From NCBI GenBank assembly GCA_037157565.1, contig JAZHRO010000026.1, positions 36,082,501 to 36,146,500 on the forward strand: a stretch of 64,000 nucleotides of DNA, read 5' to 3'. How positions within the stretch are numbered: position 1 is the stretch's first letter; every line of letters begins with the position of its first letter. A model generated the notes under the pieces. That model saw only the letters and a list, made by a program, of their open reading frames with translations. It ran no database searches and had not been told where the DNA came from. This DNA is from Thalassia testudinum (Eukaryota; Streptophyta; Magnoliopsida; Alismatales; Hydrocharitaceae). This document shows positions 45,331 through 56,425 of this stretch, piece by piece. The translations under genes and the position numbers were made by a program.

Positions 45331-45340
45331 CATGGGGGTA
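45331..45340 (+). other. Polypurine tract of Athila-2
   Basis: CATGGGGGTA directly before the 3' LTR start TGATAAC. Confidence 0.8.
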
Positions 45341-46771
45341 TGATAACACTGCATTGTACAATGCTAACTCTGCCAAAAGGGGATGGTCTTAAAGGTAAAA
45401 TGCACAATGGATACATCATAAATAGGAATAGGAGCATCGCATGCATTGCACATCAAGATTGCTTATAATGCATTATTAATGGCCATGTGTACAAGAACAT
45501 GTCAAAACAGGCCTTAGACGAGCAATCGAACCATACGGATGGATTCAGAGCTACGAACGGAGTCCAACGGACTCGAAATCGGTCAAATCCGACATTCGGA
45601 GCTCCTGCAATGGGCCCAAGAAGTTCTGATCGTTGATCTGATGATCAACGACCCACAGCACGCCAAGTGGCGCCCGCTCGTCGCACCCTCACCACCGCCC
45701 GTTTTTGCCTTCAACCAGAGGATAACTCTTAGCCGTCGATCTTCGATCAAACGGCTGAGAGCCGCCCGCTCACCCGCCCTCTCCGTGACCAATCGCTGCG
45801 ACAACACAGCGGTCGACTGCTCCACGCCCGCGCATCCGACGAGGGATCGAATCGCATTGCGCAGCAAATGGAAGGCGAAGGCGTGCTGCGGAAAAATCGA
45901 GCCGCCCGATCAGTAGCGAACGGTGAAGATTGAACCGCGCGGCGCAACGGATTCACACAGATGCTCACGCACGCGATGACGCGGCAGAAACGCGAGCCTC
46001 AGCAGCAATCCACGAGCGTGCCCTTCGCGAGATCTCAGCAGTTCGATCTTCGATTGGACGGCTCACAAAGCGCGCGCGCGAATTGCCACAGAGGAAGCAC
46101 AGGGTGTGCTGACGACCGGCGGGCAAAGGGGGCTACACCGACGGATTTGGTATGGGTTTAGCGACGTCTCAGATGTCGCTAAAGCCCATACTTAAATTAG
46201 AAAACCCTTTTGCTTATATAACTCCATCCAACCACTCATGGAAGGGCATTGAATTCACTTGCAAGTGCTCTACCCTACTCCTAGCTACCATTAGCTCTCT
46301 TTGTAATCATCGGAGCTGGTGAGCCGCCGACGGAGCCCCTCTCCACCACCGTGGCCGCCTCACCATCTTCTCTCTCTCTCTCTCTTTCCCTCTTTATCTT
46401 AAGCTTTACTTTACTTGTGTTTAAGCATTTATCTAGTGTTGTAACTGTAAAACCAAAGTTGCATGTCAAATGAAGCTGCTTCCTATCTAGTTACTTGCCC
46501 TCTTTTGTGTTTAAGTTGCATGTTGTGAATGAAAGATTCTAACCCTATTCTCTCTCTCTCTCTCTTTCTCTCTCTCTCACTTGCTTTTCACCCACGTCTT
46601 CTTGCAAGCAAAAACCCATCATTTCCGTGACATTAAGTGACAAGAAAAATTTGATTTTCACGCCTCCCTGAGATCGACACTCGGACTCACGTCCATTTCT
46701 TCATTTAAAACTGACGCAGCAAGTGCGAACTACAACGACCCTTTTTAAACAAATGCGTTTTGCGTGCATCA
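45341..46771 (+). mobile_element. 3' LTR of Athila-2
   Basis: 1,431 bp, TGATAACACTGC...GTGCATCA. Compared with the 5' LTR it has an extra segment (AGCCGTCGATCTTCGATCAAACGG near 45730) and many substitutions, so the element is not young. Confidence 0.9.
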
Positions 46772-46972
46772 ACATATTTTTCATTAGAGTAATTCTTATC
46801 TTGGCATTCGTGTGCCCGTTGTTTCGAAAACCCTAAGAAAACCAAAAATCAAAATTACAAAAAGAGAAGTGTTGATTTAAGAGGCAAGAGAGAGAATCAC
46901 TTATTTGACTAACAAATTGGCCTCCTTGGACAACCTTAGATACTCCATTATCTAGGATTATAAATTTAAAAG
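46772..46972. other. Unassigned stretch right of Athila-2
   Basis: AT-rich. It includes CCGTTGTTTCGAAAACCC and may be the continuation of the LTR-like stretch 35070-35773 after removal of Athila-2. No gene is seen. Confidence 0.35.
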
Positions 46973-48760
46973 TTAATGAGATTTACGCATTGCAACGACA
47001 CTAATTATATCAATTAACAAATTGCGTATTTTCAATATCAATTGTGGTGCTGAAGAAAAGGGGAGTTGCATGTAAGTAATAGGAGGAACATGAAACTTCG
47101 CAGGCTCACTCGAAGTAGGCACAAAATTCGTGCTTGGGATAGCTTCTACGGCAGTAGGTGGAATTGGCATAGGTGCCTTAGTAACCTTAGGAAGAATATC
47201 ATGCCTAGTGGTGGAAAAATAAGGAATTGACTCATGATAGATAACATTAGTGCTAACATAATGTCTGCCAGAGATGGGATCATAACATCGATACCCTAAG
47301 TCCTATAATACCCAAGAAAAACACACCTAACAGCCCTAGGAGCTCGCTTATCCTGACTAGGAGAGGTGAGATGCACAAAAGCGACACACCCAAAAACACG
47401 ATGAGGCACATGGAAGAGCTCACTATCAGGAGGCAGAATTTTCCAATATATCTGCTTGTGAAGAATAGAACTCAACATCCTATTAATCAAATAACAAGCA
47501 GTAAGGATTGCATCGCCCTAATATAATGAGGGAACACTATGATGAATTAAGATAGTACATGCCACGTCCAATAAATGCCTATGCTTCCTCTCAACCACCC
47601 ATTTTGCTGAGAGGTATGAGGACAAATAGTCTGATGCACAATCCCATGGGATTTATAAAAGGCAAATATTTTTTTGGGACATAATTCAAGAGCATTATTG
47701 GATCTCATAATTTTAATTGAAGTAGAAAATTGGATCTTTATTTCCAAAATAAAATGCTCAATAACAGTACCAATATCAGACTTATCTTTAATAAGAACAC
47801 CCACAAACGAGCAAAATCATCTACAACAACAACATAATAATGGTGACCCAGCTGATCAGGAATACGGCTAGGGCCCCACACATCCATATGAAGGAGTTGA
47901 AATAATTCTATATACCCAGCAGTATGATTGGTAGGGTAGGAGTCATGATGGTGTTTGCTCAGCTGACAAGTATCACAAGTGAACACAGCTGCAGGAAAAT
48001 TATGAGGAATAACACGTATAAGCCTATCCATAGGAAGATGACCAAGGCAGAGGTGTCATTAGAATAGGCTCCTAGTAGTAAAGGAGGCTCCACCATGGCA
48101 AGTAGGAGCATGTGGAGTCTAGACTAGGCAATGACACCCCTCTCTTCACAACCGCCACCATTTGTCCTCGTCAATTTGTCTTGAAAAACACAAGTCTGGA
48201 CATCAAAGATGGCACAACAATTTAATTCCTTGGTAATTTTACTAACAAAAAGTAAGCTCATGGGGAAATCTAGCACAAAAAGGACATTTGGCAATTTTAG
48301 TGTAGAGGTAGCAAACACATCCTCGTGTCCTGCTATCTAGGAATGTCTCCCATATGCAACTTGTATTGTCCTGTTTGGTGTAACATGATTGAGACAACTT
48401 GTATTGTCCTGCTTGGTGTAACATGATTGAGACAACTGAAGCAATACTAATCCCCACTCATGTGACGTGAGGCTTCAGAATCAACTAGCCAATCTGTGCA
48501 AAGTTGACTATCAAACCAGGAAACAAAACCAGATGCTATATCTAGAGAGGAGGCCAAGGTAGTTGTCTCAGGTGTAGTAGAAGTGTCCCGAGTCAACTTG
48601 GAGATAAGTTGAAGTAATCGATCAAATTCTGCTGTGAAAACTATATCACTAGATGCCTCAAAAGCTGCAACTACTTTATTGGCTGTAGGGTGGGCTACCA
48701 TGCTTAATCCAACAAGTAACCTCAATGTGTCCAGGCCTACCACAAAAAGTGTATGAGAAA
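46973..48760 (-). pseudogene. Copia-1a: zinc knuckle, protease and integrase remnant
   Basis: Reading right to left: the knuckle YTFCGRPGHIEVTCWIKHG at about 48730-48765, a protease start DWLVDSEASRHMSGD (DSGA changed to DSEA), integrase pieces CDTCQLSKHHHDSYP and LLHMDVWGPSR (core Asp), HQTICPHTSQQNG, and RVFGCVAFVHLTSPSQDKRAPRAVRCVFLGY, the usual Copia integrase end. Stops and shifts throughout. RT is not present to the left. The other part of this copy is 50574-51316. Confidence 0.85.
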
Positions 48761-49035
48761 CATCTATTGAAAGATGTGATACATTTTAGTGATACGTTTA
48801 GTAACACAGTAGAGTAAAGAAAATTATTATGTGTGGAAGCTTCTAAATAGGTTCTACCTTTATTTAATTTTTAAGAAAAATAGAACTATGTATCTTTATC
48901 GGGATTTTTTTCTCTGATTTTTTTTCTACTATTCATGAGTGAAATTTCCATGTAAATTTAAATATTTCTTTATTATTCATTTTTTTGATATCTTATTATC
49001 TTTTCATTCATTTATATTTTATAAAAAATATTATT
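48761..49035 (+). repeat. Left LTR of the small element
   Basis: Matches 50312-50573 along its length (GTTTAGTAACACAG...AGAATAG-like...TTATATTTTATAA) but is much diverged and AT-enriched. The start and end are approximate. Confidence 0.65.
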
Positions 49036-50311
49036 ATTATATCTTTATTTATGTGTAGACTTGGAGGGGAAGCTGATAAGGGCATCTCGCAACAGAAGGC
49101 GAAGATGGAACCGCGAGGTGCATAAGAAGGGGCGTCGTGGCGTTGGCAACGACAAGGAGAAGAAGGAGCCACATCGTGGCACTGGTGATGTCGAGGTGCA
49201 GCATGTGAGAGGGACTTGAGGCAACGAGAAGGTAAAGCGACCTTTCTCGCAGCATTGATCTCACAAGGATTAGAGTAGTAGCAACGCCGAACGTTGTTGG
49301 AGGCACGCGCGTGAGGTGATGTGCGAGGAAGATAAGAAGTGCGCATGGTGGCGCAACAACGAGAAGGAGATGTGGCAGCGTTAGGATGTGATTGGTGGCG
49401 CCTATCTCGACAACCACGGTGATGGCGATGAAGGCAAAGAAGTCGAGATCGATGCTGCTAAAGGCATACAAGTAGCGATCGAAGAAGAAGGCGAAGAAAA
49501 AGGCAAGACCCTCGCCACTGAAGTTGGTGCAGCGAGAAGCTCTGGTCGAAGTGGCGACAGGGAAGCCGTTAAGGGCGAGGATCCGGGCAGTGGAGGCCTT
49601 CAGCTTGGAGAGGAGGACGACTGTTGTGCCGTGAAGTCGAGAGATGGCGAAGAACACAGAGATAGGGTGGCACTGCGCAGAGGGTTTGGCGGTGGCGTGC
49701 CTTTGGATTCATTCGAACCCTAAGGTGCGGTAATATCTTGCCTTATATGCTCTTTTGATTGATAGATGAAAAAAATGAATGATACAATAAAGCAAAAAAA
49801 AAAGAGAAAGATGAGGATAAATAATGATTAGGAAAAAAAGATGATAATGATGTTGGAGAGAAGACATGGAGAAGCTCTTCACTTTTTTTTTTTTTTTTTT
49901 GTCTCTATGTAATTTTTTTTCTCTCGGACAATTATGGGAGAAAGGAGGAGTGTGAGAACTTATTTTGAATTTGAGGAGAGACTCTTTTGATTTTGAGATC
50001 TCCATGAAAGAGGTACTTTTTAGAGTTCTCAAATGGGATTGCACCAGCAGCCGATCAATCATCTACAACTTATCTCTGAACTCCTACTTGCACTTGTCTA
50101 TAAGGAAGTTGAAGAAGTAAAGAAGCTAATGAGACAAGGCAACTATGACCTGGCAGCATCAATTGAGGATGCAAAGAAGCTAATAACACGAGGCATGAGG
50201 AAGCTGTGACCCGACAATATCATTTGATTTGTGGGGTGTTTGTTTTTTACTTTGTAGAGTGGGGATATCTATTGTACAAGGTAAGTATTCTATGCTCTAG
50301 CTTGAGAGAGG
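49036..50311. other. Internal part of the small element
   Basis: Two overlapping frames, 49388-49723 on plus and 49049-49657 on minus, in a GC-richer patch; neither shows a domain I know. The minus frame starts close to a T-rich patch after an ACCGCACCTTAGGG stretch, so captured host exon sequence is possible. A T-run lies near 49880-49920. Confidence 0.4.
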
Positions 50312-50573
50312 TGTTGAGAGATGTGGTCTATTGTAGTGGTATGTTTAGTACCACATAATGGAGTAGAGAAAAGTTTGGTGTGAAGGAGCCTATAAATAGG
50401 TTGTACCCTCATTTGTTTATTGAGAAGAATAGAACTATCTAGCCTTATTGGGGCCTTCTTTTATGGTTTTCTCCTCGTTTTTTGTTAGTGGGGTTTCAAC
50501 ATAAACCCAAGTGTTCTTTATTTTTCATGTTTTGATATTTTGTTACATTTCCGCTTGTTTATATTTTATAACA
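50312..50573 (+). repeat. Right LTR of the small element
   Basis: 262 bp, TGTTGAGAGATG...TTTTATAACA, with a TATA box near 50390. Confidence 0.75.
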
Positions 50574-51316
50574 CTCCCACTAGGTGCATGGCCATGACCT
50601 CTACCTCGTGGTGTAGGGTCTCCTTTGCCTCATCTAGAAGTAGCAACAAGAGCTTAGGTCTGTCTTGTAACCTTAGCAGAAGATTGAGTAAATGCAATCT
50701 TCCTCAATCTACTGTAAGTCTCCTCAAGGGAAGGAAGCTCTAACAAGATGAGTAACTGGGAGCATGCAACAGAAAATTTTGGCTTAAAGCCTAAAAGAAA
50801 CTGTAAGATAGCAGCTTCCTTTCTATACTCCTTTTGAGTAGTAGAAGTGCAACCAGGTTGACATGCATTATACTTCTCAAGAAGGCTCTTCATAGCATAA
50901 TATTGTAACAACAAACGCCCCTCTTGGCAAAGTTGTGAGAGCTTATGATAAATCTGGAAGACTCGACTTGAGCTCTCATGAGAATAACTATCATGCAGAT
51001 TGTCCCATATTTCTTTCACTGTTTAATAATATATGATCTTATCACCTATTCGTGGAATAACGCAGTTCATGATTCAAGCGTAGACCATAGCATTATCTTT
51101 TTTTCATGTAGCATCCCTACCTGTCTTCTCTTGTGGTTCCGATTGAAGAAGAATATTCTCCTTATCATGACCGGCCACCGTCATGAGAAATGTTTGTGAT
51201 CATCGTGGATAGTTGGTTTCATCGAACTTGACCATGAGACTAAAGAAGGGACTCTAATATGTCCCTGTCTTCGAAATACAACCCGATGTCACCTTTGATG
51301 AACTTGAGGACTCCAT
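50574..51316 (-). pseudogene. Copia-1a gag
   Basis: Begins MESSSSSKVTSG at 51316. FDETNYPR precedes SQTFLMTVAGHDKENILLQ, and the UBN2-type core follows in an open 121-codon part (51019-50654): KEIWDNLHDSYSHESSSRVFQ, LQYYAMKSLLEKYNACQPGC, FLLGFKPKFSVACSQLL. The Arg/Gly-rich tail RGRGHGHAPSG runs into the small element at 50573. Several TGA/TAG stops. Confidence 0.85.
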
Positions 51317-51600
51317 CTATCTCTCAATTGTGACCAATCAAGCAACCAACAAGCCACCTAATGCATTCAAGGGCAACAAAAGACAGTGTAAGGATACGAC
51401 GAACCAAAAAATAGACCATATGCTACTTCTAAAATAAAAGTCAGACCATGAAGATGAAATTCAGAGAAAACAAAGATCTGGAAATCACGTTGCGGCCATA
51501 AAGGATTGCTCCTTAGCACTAGAGCGACACATGCTAGGGTTGGGAGTGATTTAACGGTGTCGCCAGCCCACAAGGAAGCCCCTACCCCCATTGATGAATT
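51317..51600 (-). other. Junction between Copia-1a and Copia-1b
   Basis: Left of it starts Copia-1a gag; right of it Copia-1b RT stops after ALGKLSQFI. No LTR terminus, RNase H or 5' LTR is recognisable, so a deletion joined two related copies here. The 74-codon minus frame at 51367-51591 is unassigned. Confidence 0.5.
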
Positions 51601-52385
51601 GACTAAGCTTCCCTAAAGCAAGGGAAATATCTGGGGGAGTAATAGTGAGATGTAATAACTTTCCAGCCAATTGCCTTTAGGATCTACTATCAACAAACTC
51701 AAAATTAGTGTCATAGAGATGCCCTTTAGGATTCATGGGTATGTTAGTAGGCTTAGATCCTAACATCCCTGTCTCTTGTAACACATCAAAGGCATACTTA
51801 TGTTGTGTGAGAACTATACCATCCTTGCTTTGTGCCACCTCAATACCCAGAAAATATCACAGCTTACCCAAGTCCTTCATCACAAAGGAATTTGCTAGCT
51901 TTTATTTGACCTCAGCTATCCCAGCTCTATCATCACCAGTAACAATAAGATCATAAACATAGACAAGGAGTGCCACAATACCTCCCTTGCTCTTCCTGAC
52001 AAAGAATGAATGGTCTGTAGAAGACCTCTTGAGTCCTATAGCCTGTGTCGTCTCTGACAACTTTTGGAATCATGCACGTGGATTCTGCTTTAGGCTATAG
52101 ATGGCCTTCCTCAGTCTATATACACACTTCTCCTGAGTCTCGAAGCCTAGAGGTTGCTGCATATAAACTTCCTCCTGTTGATTGCCGTAGAGAAAAGCGT
52201 TCTTCACATCCAACTGATATAATGGCTAATCATAATGTACAGTTACAGAGATGAGAATGCAGACAGTTGGAAGCCTCGCAACAGAAGAGAAAATGTCAAA
52301 AAAATCCACCTCATATGTTTGAGTGAACCCCTTTGCAACCAATTGAGTCTTGTGGCGAGAAATGGACTCATATGGATTCTACTTC
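51601..52385 (-). pseudogene. Copia-1b reverse transcriptase, C-terminal part
   Basis: Minus-strand reading gives [59 protein letters not shown], then the catalytic region LLVYVYDLIVTGDD, where YVDDL became YVYDL. FVMKDLGKL*YFLGIEVAQS follows. It is continuous with 63094-64000 once Copia-2 is removed. Confidence 0.88.
52381..52385. repeat. Target-site duplication (left) of Copia-2
   Basis: acttc, repeated at 63094-63098. It splits Copia-1b RT between the WVFALK motif and the QLVAKGFTQTY motif. Confidence 0.93.
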
Positions 52386-52858
52386 TGTCAATATTGGCAC
52401 ACGTAAAGCATAGGAAAACAGCTTAACAGGGGGTTGTCCATGTGGGAACAGGGAGCAGTAGTAGCAATAGCTACCGATTGTTCGTCGGCCAGTGGTGATG
52501 GAGGTCGGTGGCTATGGTAGCCGGTGGCCAAGGAAGGTGGTTGACTGCCTTTGAAGAAGAGAGAGGAAGAGGAGTTTAGAGAAATAGAAAATATTATTAT
52601 TTGACTCAAGAGATTACAATAGGAAGACTCGCTTTTTATAGAGAGAACATATCCCACAAAATAAGAAATAAATCTTATCTCTAAATAAGGAAGAACAAAT
52701 CACTAAACTAATTCCTAAAATAACTTTTCCTAAAACTACCTTAACAAAATACCAAACTTGGGACTCAAGTAATCAAAACTTGGTCCCTTGGACCTACCTA
52801 GCCGGGCCTTTCTGCTACTACCACGTGGCAAGTCTACGTGGCCCCTACATTCTCAACA
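52386..52858 (-). mobile_element. 3' LTR of Copia-2
   Basis: 473 bp, TGTTGAGAATG...TATTGACA on the minus strand. It matches the split right LTR piece by piece. It is preceded in element orientation by the purine-rich CTTGAGGAG (52859-52867). Confidence 0.9.
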
Positions 52859-52920
52859 CTCCTCAAGTCGAGGCCGGGAGGTCGACGACTTGGTCTTTAA
52901 CTCATGAGGCTAGATGCTCC

Positions 52921-53932
52921 ATTACTTTTCTTTTTTGAGAGTCGTGCTCTTGGTCTTCTCTTTGGATGAGTCAACAGTGTAGGCTTTTGCGACCTTCGAA
53001 GTCGTTACGTCTGTGGCAAGCTGAATAGTCGTCGCGATGATAGCCGTTGACTTGTCTTTTCGAACCATGGTCCTTAACTTCTCAAGATCTTCAGGAATCG
53101 AGTCCATTCGTGAGGTGTTAGTAGCCCCATGTGAAGGCCTTTTGAACTTGTCCTGGCATCTATCATGTGGATGATTGGTACATTCACAATAGTGGCACTT
53201 TGGATAGACATGACCAAGGCCTCAGCCACGTCCTTTTCTATGCTCTACACTTGCTTCTGGAATAACAAGTGCAGAGTTCTTGCCCCTGGGTGTGACTTCA
53301 TCTTCAGGAATCTCCATCTTCATGAGACGACATAAGATGGTCTTAAGATCTATCTTCTTGTCCGATACCAGGATTTGATTACGAGCGGCTCGATAACGGG
53401 GATACAACTTCGATAAAAATTTAGCGGATTGCCAAACTGCCCTTGTCTCCCCCTGCTTGTTGCAACATAATGGCTCGTAGATATCCAACTTCTTGAATAA
53501 CGCCTCCATCTTCTCATAATATTTAATCAAGGAGAGATTTCCCTAACTAGCTATCCATATAAGAGTATATAGATCAGTAATACGAGCGTTACTTAATGTT
53601 CGAGCGTACCTTTTCTCGAGGATCGTCCAAATGTCGTATATGCTCTTTTTGTAGAGCATGTTTGAGGCGATGGAAGGATCCATCGAGTTCATGAACTAGT
53701 TCATGACGGTGTAATTCTCCTTCTTGAACTTCCTTTTCTTGTCATCCTTTTGCTCCGGCGGCTCTTCAAGGAGAATGCTAAGTTTCCCTTGTCCAACAAA
53801 TATTTTGAAGGCACGAGCCCATAAGACATAGTTGGAGGCACCCTGTAGCTTGATGGTTGTGTCAGAGACAATCACCTTGCTCTCTCCCGGACCCAATGTG
53901 GCATCAGCAACTGTGGTGGAGGCTTCTGTCAT
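52921..53932 (-). pseudogene. Copia-2 gag
   Basis: MTEASTTVADATLG at 53932, then IKLQGASNYVLWARAFKIFVG (the Copia gag N-terminal motif), SIYDIWTILEKRYART, MKMEIPEDEVTP, a knuckle-like CHYCECTNHPHDRCQ at about 53160-53200 and a Lys-rich end. Stops at 53695, about 53550, 53220 and 52921 divide it. The frame is constant over most of its length. Confidence 0.82.
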
Positions 53933-54051
53933 CTTCTACTATCTTCCTTCTCCGCGTAAGGTGTTAGATTTGTTGAGGAAGATTCTTTGGAGATGAAAAC
54001 CTACACACATGTGGTCAAGAACCTGCATGCACTAAGAGAGCCTAGATCGAA

Positions 54052-54064
54052 GGCTTTGATACCA
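54052..54064 (-). other. Primer binding site of Copia-2
   Basis: On the minus strand TGGTATCAAAGCC, initiator tRNA-Met type with one change, immediately after the LTR end (CTTGACA). Confidence 0.9.
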
Positions 54065-54253
54065 TGTCAAGATTAATGCACGTGAAGTATGGGAAATAGC
54101 CCAATAGAGGCTGTACACGTGGGAACAGGGAGCAGTAATAGTAGCAGCTACCGGCTGTTGTTGGTCGACCAGCGATGATGGAGGCCAATGGTTGTGGTAG
54201 CCGATGGCTAAGGAAGGTGGCTAGCTGCCTTTGAAGAAGAGAGAGGGGGAGGA
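54065..54253 (-). mobile_element. 5' LTR of Copia-2, inner part
   Basis: Matches 52386-52575. It is broken by the LINE; the rest is 62782-63093. The terminal 18 bases (54236-54253) are the LINE target duplication. Confidence 0.9.
54236..54253. repeat. Target-site duplication (left) of the LINE
   Basis: An 18-base purine-rich run gaagagagagggggagga; the other copy, 62764-62781, differs by one G/A. Length and A/G richness fit target-primed LINE integration. Confidence 0.88.
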
Positions 54254-54366
54254 TACTTGCCTTAGGCATCAGTAGAAGTGGAAAGTTGAAAATGAAGAGC
54301 GAGGGAGCAAGAGGAGGCGAGCGTGCGAAAGTGAGGGGAGGTGCGAGCGTAGGGGGGTGAGTAGGG

Positions 54367-56425
54367 GTGTGTGAGGGGGAGGAAGGACGATCAGGGAGCT
54401 GGGGATGGACGCTGGTTGGAGGGCGATCGAGGCAAAGGAGGGTGGCGTCGAAGGTGATTTGTTTCAAGTGTAGGGGACAGGGGCATCTAGCGCGGGATTG
54501 TAGAGACCCCGTGCGGTGTCTTTGCTGTGGGAAGCTGGGCCATCGGAGGGCATCTTCTGCGGACGTGCTGAGGAGGAGCGCGGTCGCGGGCATGCGGGAG
54601 GCGAGGTTCCCGCCCCCGCCAGAGGGGGCGCCTTTGGTCGAAGTCGAAGCCCCGTGGTCGGAGGACTCTGGGACGTTCGAGAAGGCCCTTGCATCGGCTC
54701 TGGTTGCTGTAGTGATGGAGGGTCGGGTGGGGGTTCGGGAGCTGGAGGCGGAGGTCGCCAGGGTCCCCGTAGGCAAGCCTCTGAGGCTGCAGATGGTAGG
54801 AGAGGGGAAGTTCCTGCTGATGGGAGCTTCGGCGGTGGTGACAGAGAAGCTTCTCTTCAGCGAGACCTGTTGCGCGGGAGTAGTCCGGTGGCGGTGGGGG
54901 GTGAGATCGGATGGTGCGGGAAGGGAGTGCTCGTCGCGGAAGATAGCACTTTCATTGGGCCTGGTGGGGATCCCACTTTTCCTTTGGACCTGATAGGTCG
55001 TTGAAGCAATTGTTGCTCCTTTTGCGTGAGTGCGGAGGTGCAGGTGGCTCGGTCTCGGCAGTGAGAACCTTGGTATGGTGTGGGCCGAGGTGGAGTTGCA
55101 GTCGGGCGAGAAGTTGGAGAAGGTGACGCTGCGGTTGGGGAGTGCGTCCTGGGTGATCCTTGTCCAGCCAAAGGAGGGAGGATAGAGATCTTACGCGGAG
55201 GCGTTGGCTTGCTCGGCCAGTGGCGATGGAGCGGGGAGGAGGGTTCCGACGAGCAGGGTCATGTGGAGGTCGAGGGGCGCTGGGAAGGGTGTTGCCTCGT
55301 GGGTCGAGTTGGCTGTGCCAAAGGGTGCGCCCTTCGAGGTGCATCTCTCAAGGATCGTAGCGTCGCGGGATAAGTCGGGTCCCGAGGAGTAGGCGGGGGA
55401 GCGCGAAGGCGTTGGGTGGGGAGTCCAAGGGGCTGCTCCGGGAGGAGGTGGCTGCATCAGTCGTTGGCGGCACATTGAAGGCCCCGGGTTTCCTAGGGGA
55501 GGAAGCGAGGATCCAGAGCGGCATTTTGAAGATTCTGAGGGAGGCGGAGGACCCAGGGCAGCGCGGAGGGTCTTTTGAGGCAGGCGCAAGGTCAGATTTG
55601 GGTTCGGATCCGCACCAGGATTCGATACTGGCTCGTGGCTCTTTATTAAAAGGCCAGCGGAGGGTCCTGTTGAAGATCGGGCGCAACGCTTCGAGCCCTG
55701 GGGAGTAGGGGAAGCTGGAGAGCAATCGAGCGAAGGAGTCGGTCCTCGGTGGGAGTGAGGGTGCGGGTGGTCCGACCAAGCAGCTCCACCGGAGGATTGA
55801 GAGATTGTGGGCGGCGGTCGGGGGACCCCCCAGGGCACGGGGACCGAAGGAGGCACCTACGATGAAGAAGGATCCGTTTCTGTGCAGAGGCGAGGGCACG
55901 GAGGTCGGCTCTTGACTCTCCACTGGAGGTTCGCTCCTCGCCGGAGGGTAGAGGTGGGTCGAGGCATGGGGACCCTCGCCGGAGCAGTGAGAGCAGTGAA
56001 GTGCCTGGGTGCCCGGGTGAGGCTCACCCGACGATGTTGGACCCTCTGTCTGGTGGAGGGGGGCAGGGGCCTGCAAAGCGCGGGCTCGACGGTGACGGCG
56101 ACTCTCCTGACGTAGGAGGTCCTTGGCAATTTCTGGAGGAGGGGGAGGACCCACCTAGGTCGGGGGGGTGCGACTGGGAGGCTTTCGTGGTGAGGGCTGT
56201 CGGAGGGGGTCTGTCGGTGGTGGTGGGGGAGGCTGGGGACGGCACAGGCAAGGAGGGCAGCGGCGTGGGGAAGGAGGGCGTGGGCGATGGGGTGGGGAAT
56301 GGGGGTGGGAAGGTTGAGGTTCTGAGGGGAGGGTGGGATGACGCTTTTGAAGAAGGGGAGTTGGAGCGGGTGGTGGAGGGGGCTGGTTTTGGTCGTGTCA
56401 GAGGGGGTGGTGCAGTTGGGACCCC
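54367..56425 (+). pseudogene. LINE ORF1 region
   Basis: A 208-codon frame (54367-54993) has one CCHC knuckle CFKCRGQGHLARDC (about residues 32-45) and the start of a second, CLCCGKLGHRRASS, whose last Cys is lost by a frameshift. This is the nucleic-acid binding part of plant L1 ORF1. The remaining 1.4 kb is G-rich, with frames on both strands that look like shadows, so the rest of ORF1 is badly decayed. The product would bind LINE RNA. Confidence 0.65.

Larger units (their letters stand above)
35774..46771 (+). mobile_element. Athila-2: structurally complete Ty3/Gypsy Athila element
   Basis: A 10,998-bp plus-strand element: 5' LTR 35774-37161, tRNA-Asp primer site, long leader, gag, protease, RT, RNase H, integrase, 1.3-kb 3' untranslated part, hairpin, polypurine tract, 3' LTR 45341-46771. 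Flanking 5-mers gcgta and acata differ by two G-to-A changes and may be a decayed target duplication. All genes have stops or frameshifts. No envelope-like frame is seen after integrase. Confidence 0.9.
48761..50573 (+). mobile_element. Small LTR element inserted in Copia-1a gag
   Basis: Direct repeats at 48761-49035 and 50312-50573 (TGTTGAGAGATG...TATAACA in the right copy) flank 1.28 kb without RT or integrase. A purine-rich GAGAGAGG precedes the right repeat and a TATA box CTATAAATAGG lies in it near 50390, so it reads on the plus strand. It separates Copia-1a gag (ending RGHGHAPSG) from its zinc knuckle (FSYTFCGRPGH), which proves an insertion. The size suggests a non-autonomous TRIM/LARD-like element. 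The target duplication is not clear (ctccc on the right, decayed on the left). Confidence 0.7.

Noticed and set aside
49049..49657. 202-codon minus-strand ORF as a host gene
   Set aside because: No recognisable domain. An overlapping plus-strand frame of similar length is equally plausible, and the region lies between two LTRs.
54042..56154. Large minus-strand ORFs (up to 268 codons) over the LINE ORF1 region
   Set aside because: They are Pro/Ser-rich shadows of the G-rich plus strand of the LINE. The plus strand has the zinc knuckles and continues into the endonuclease.
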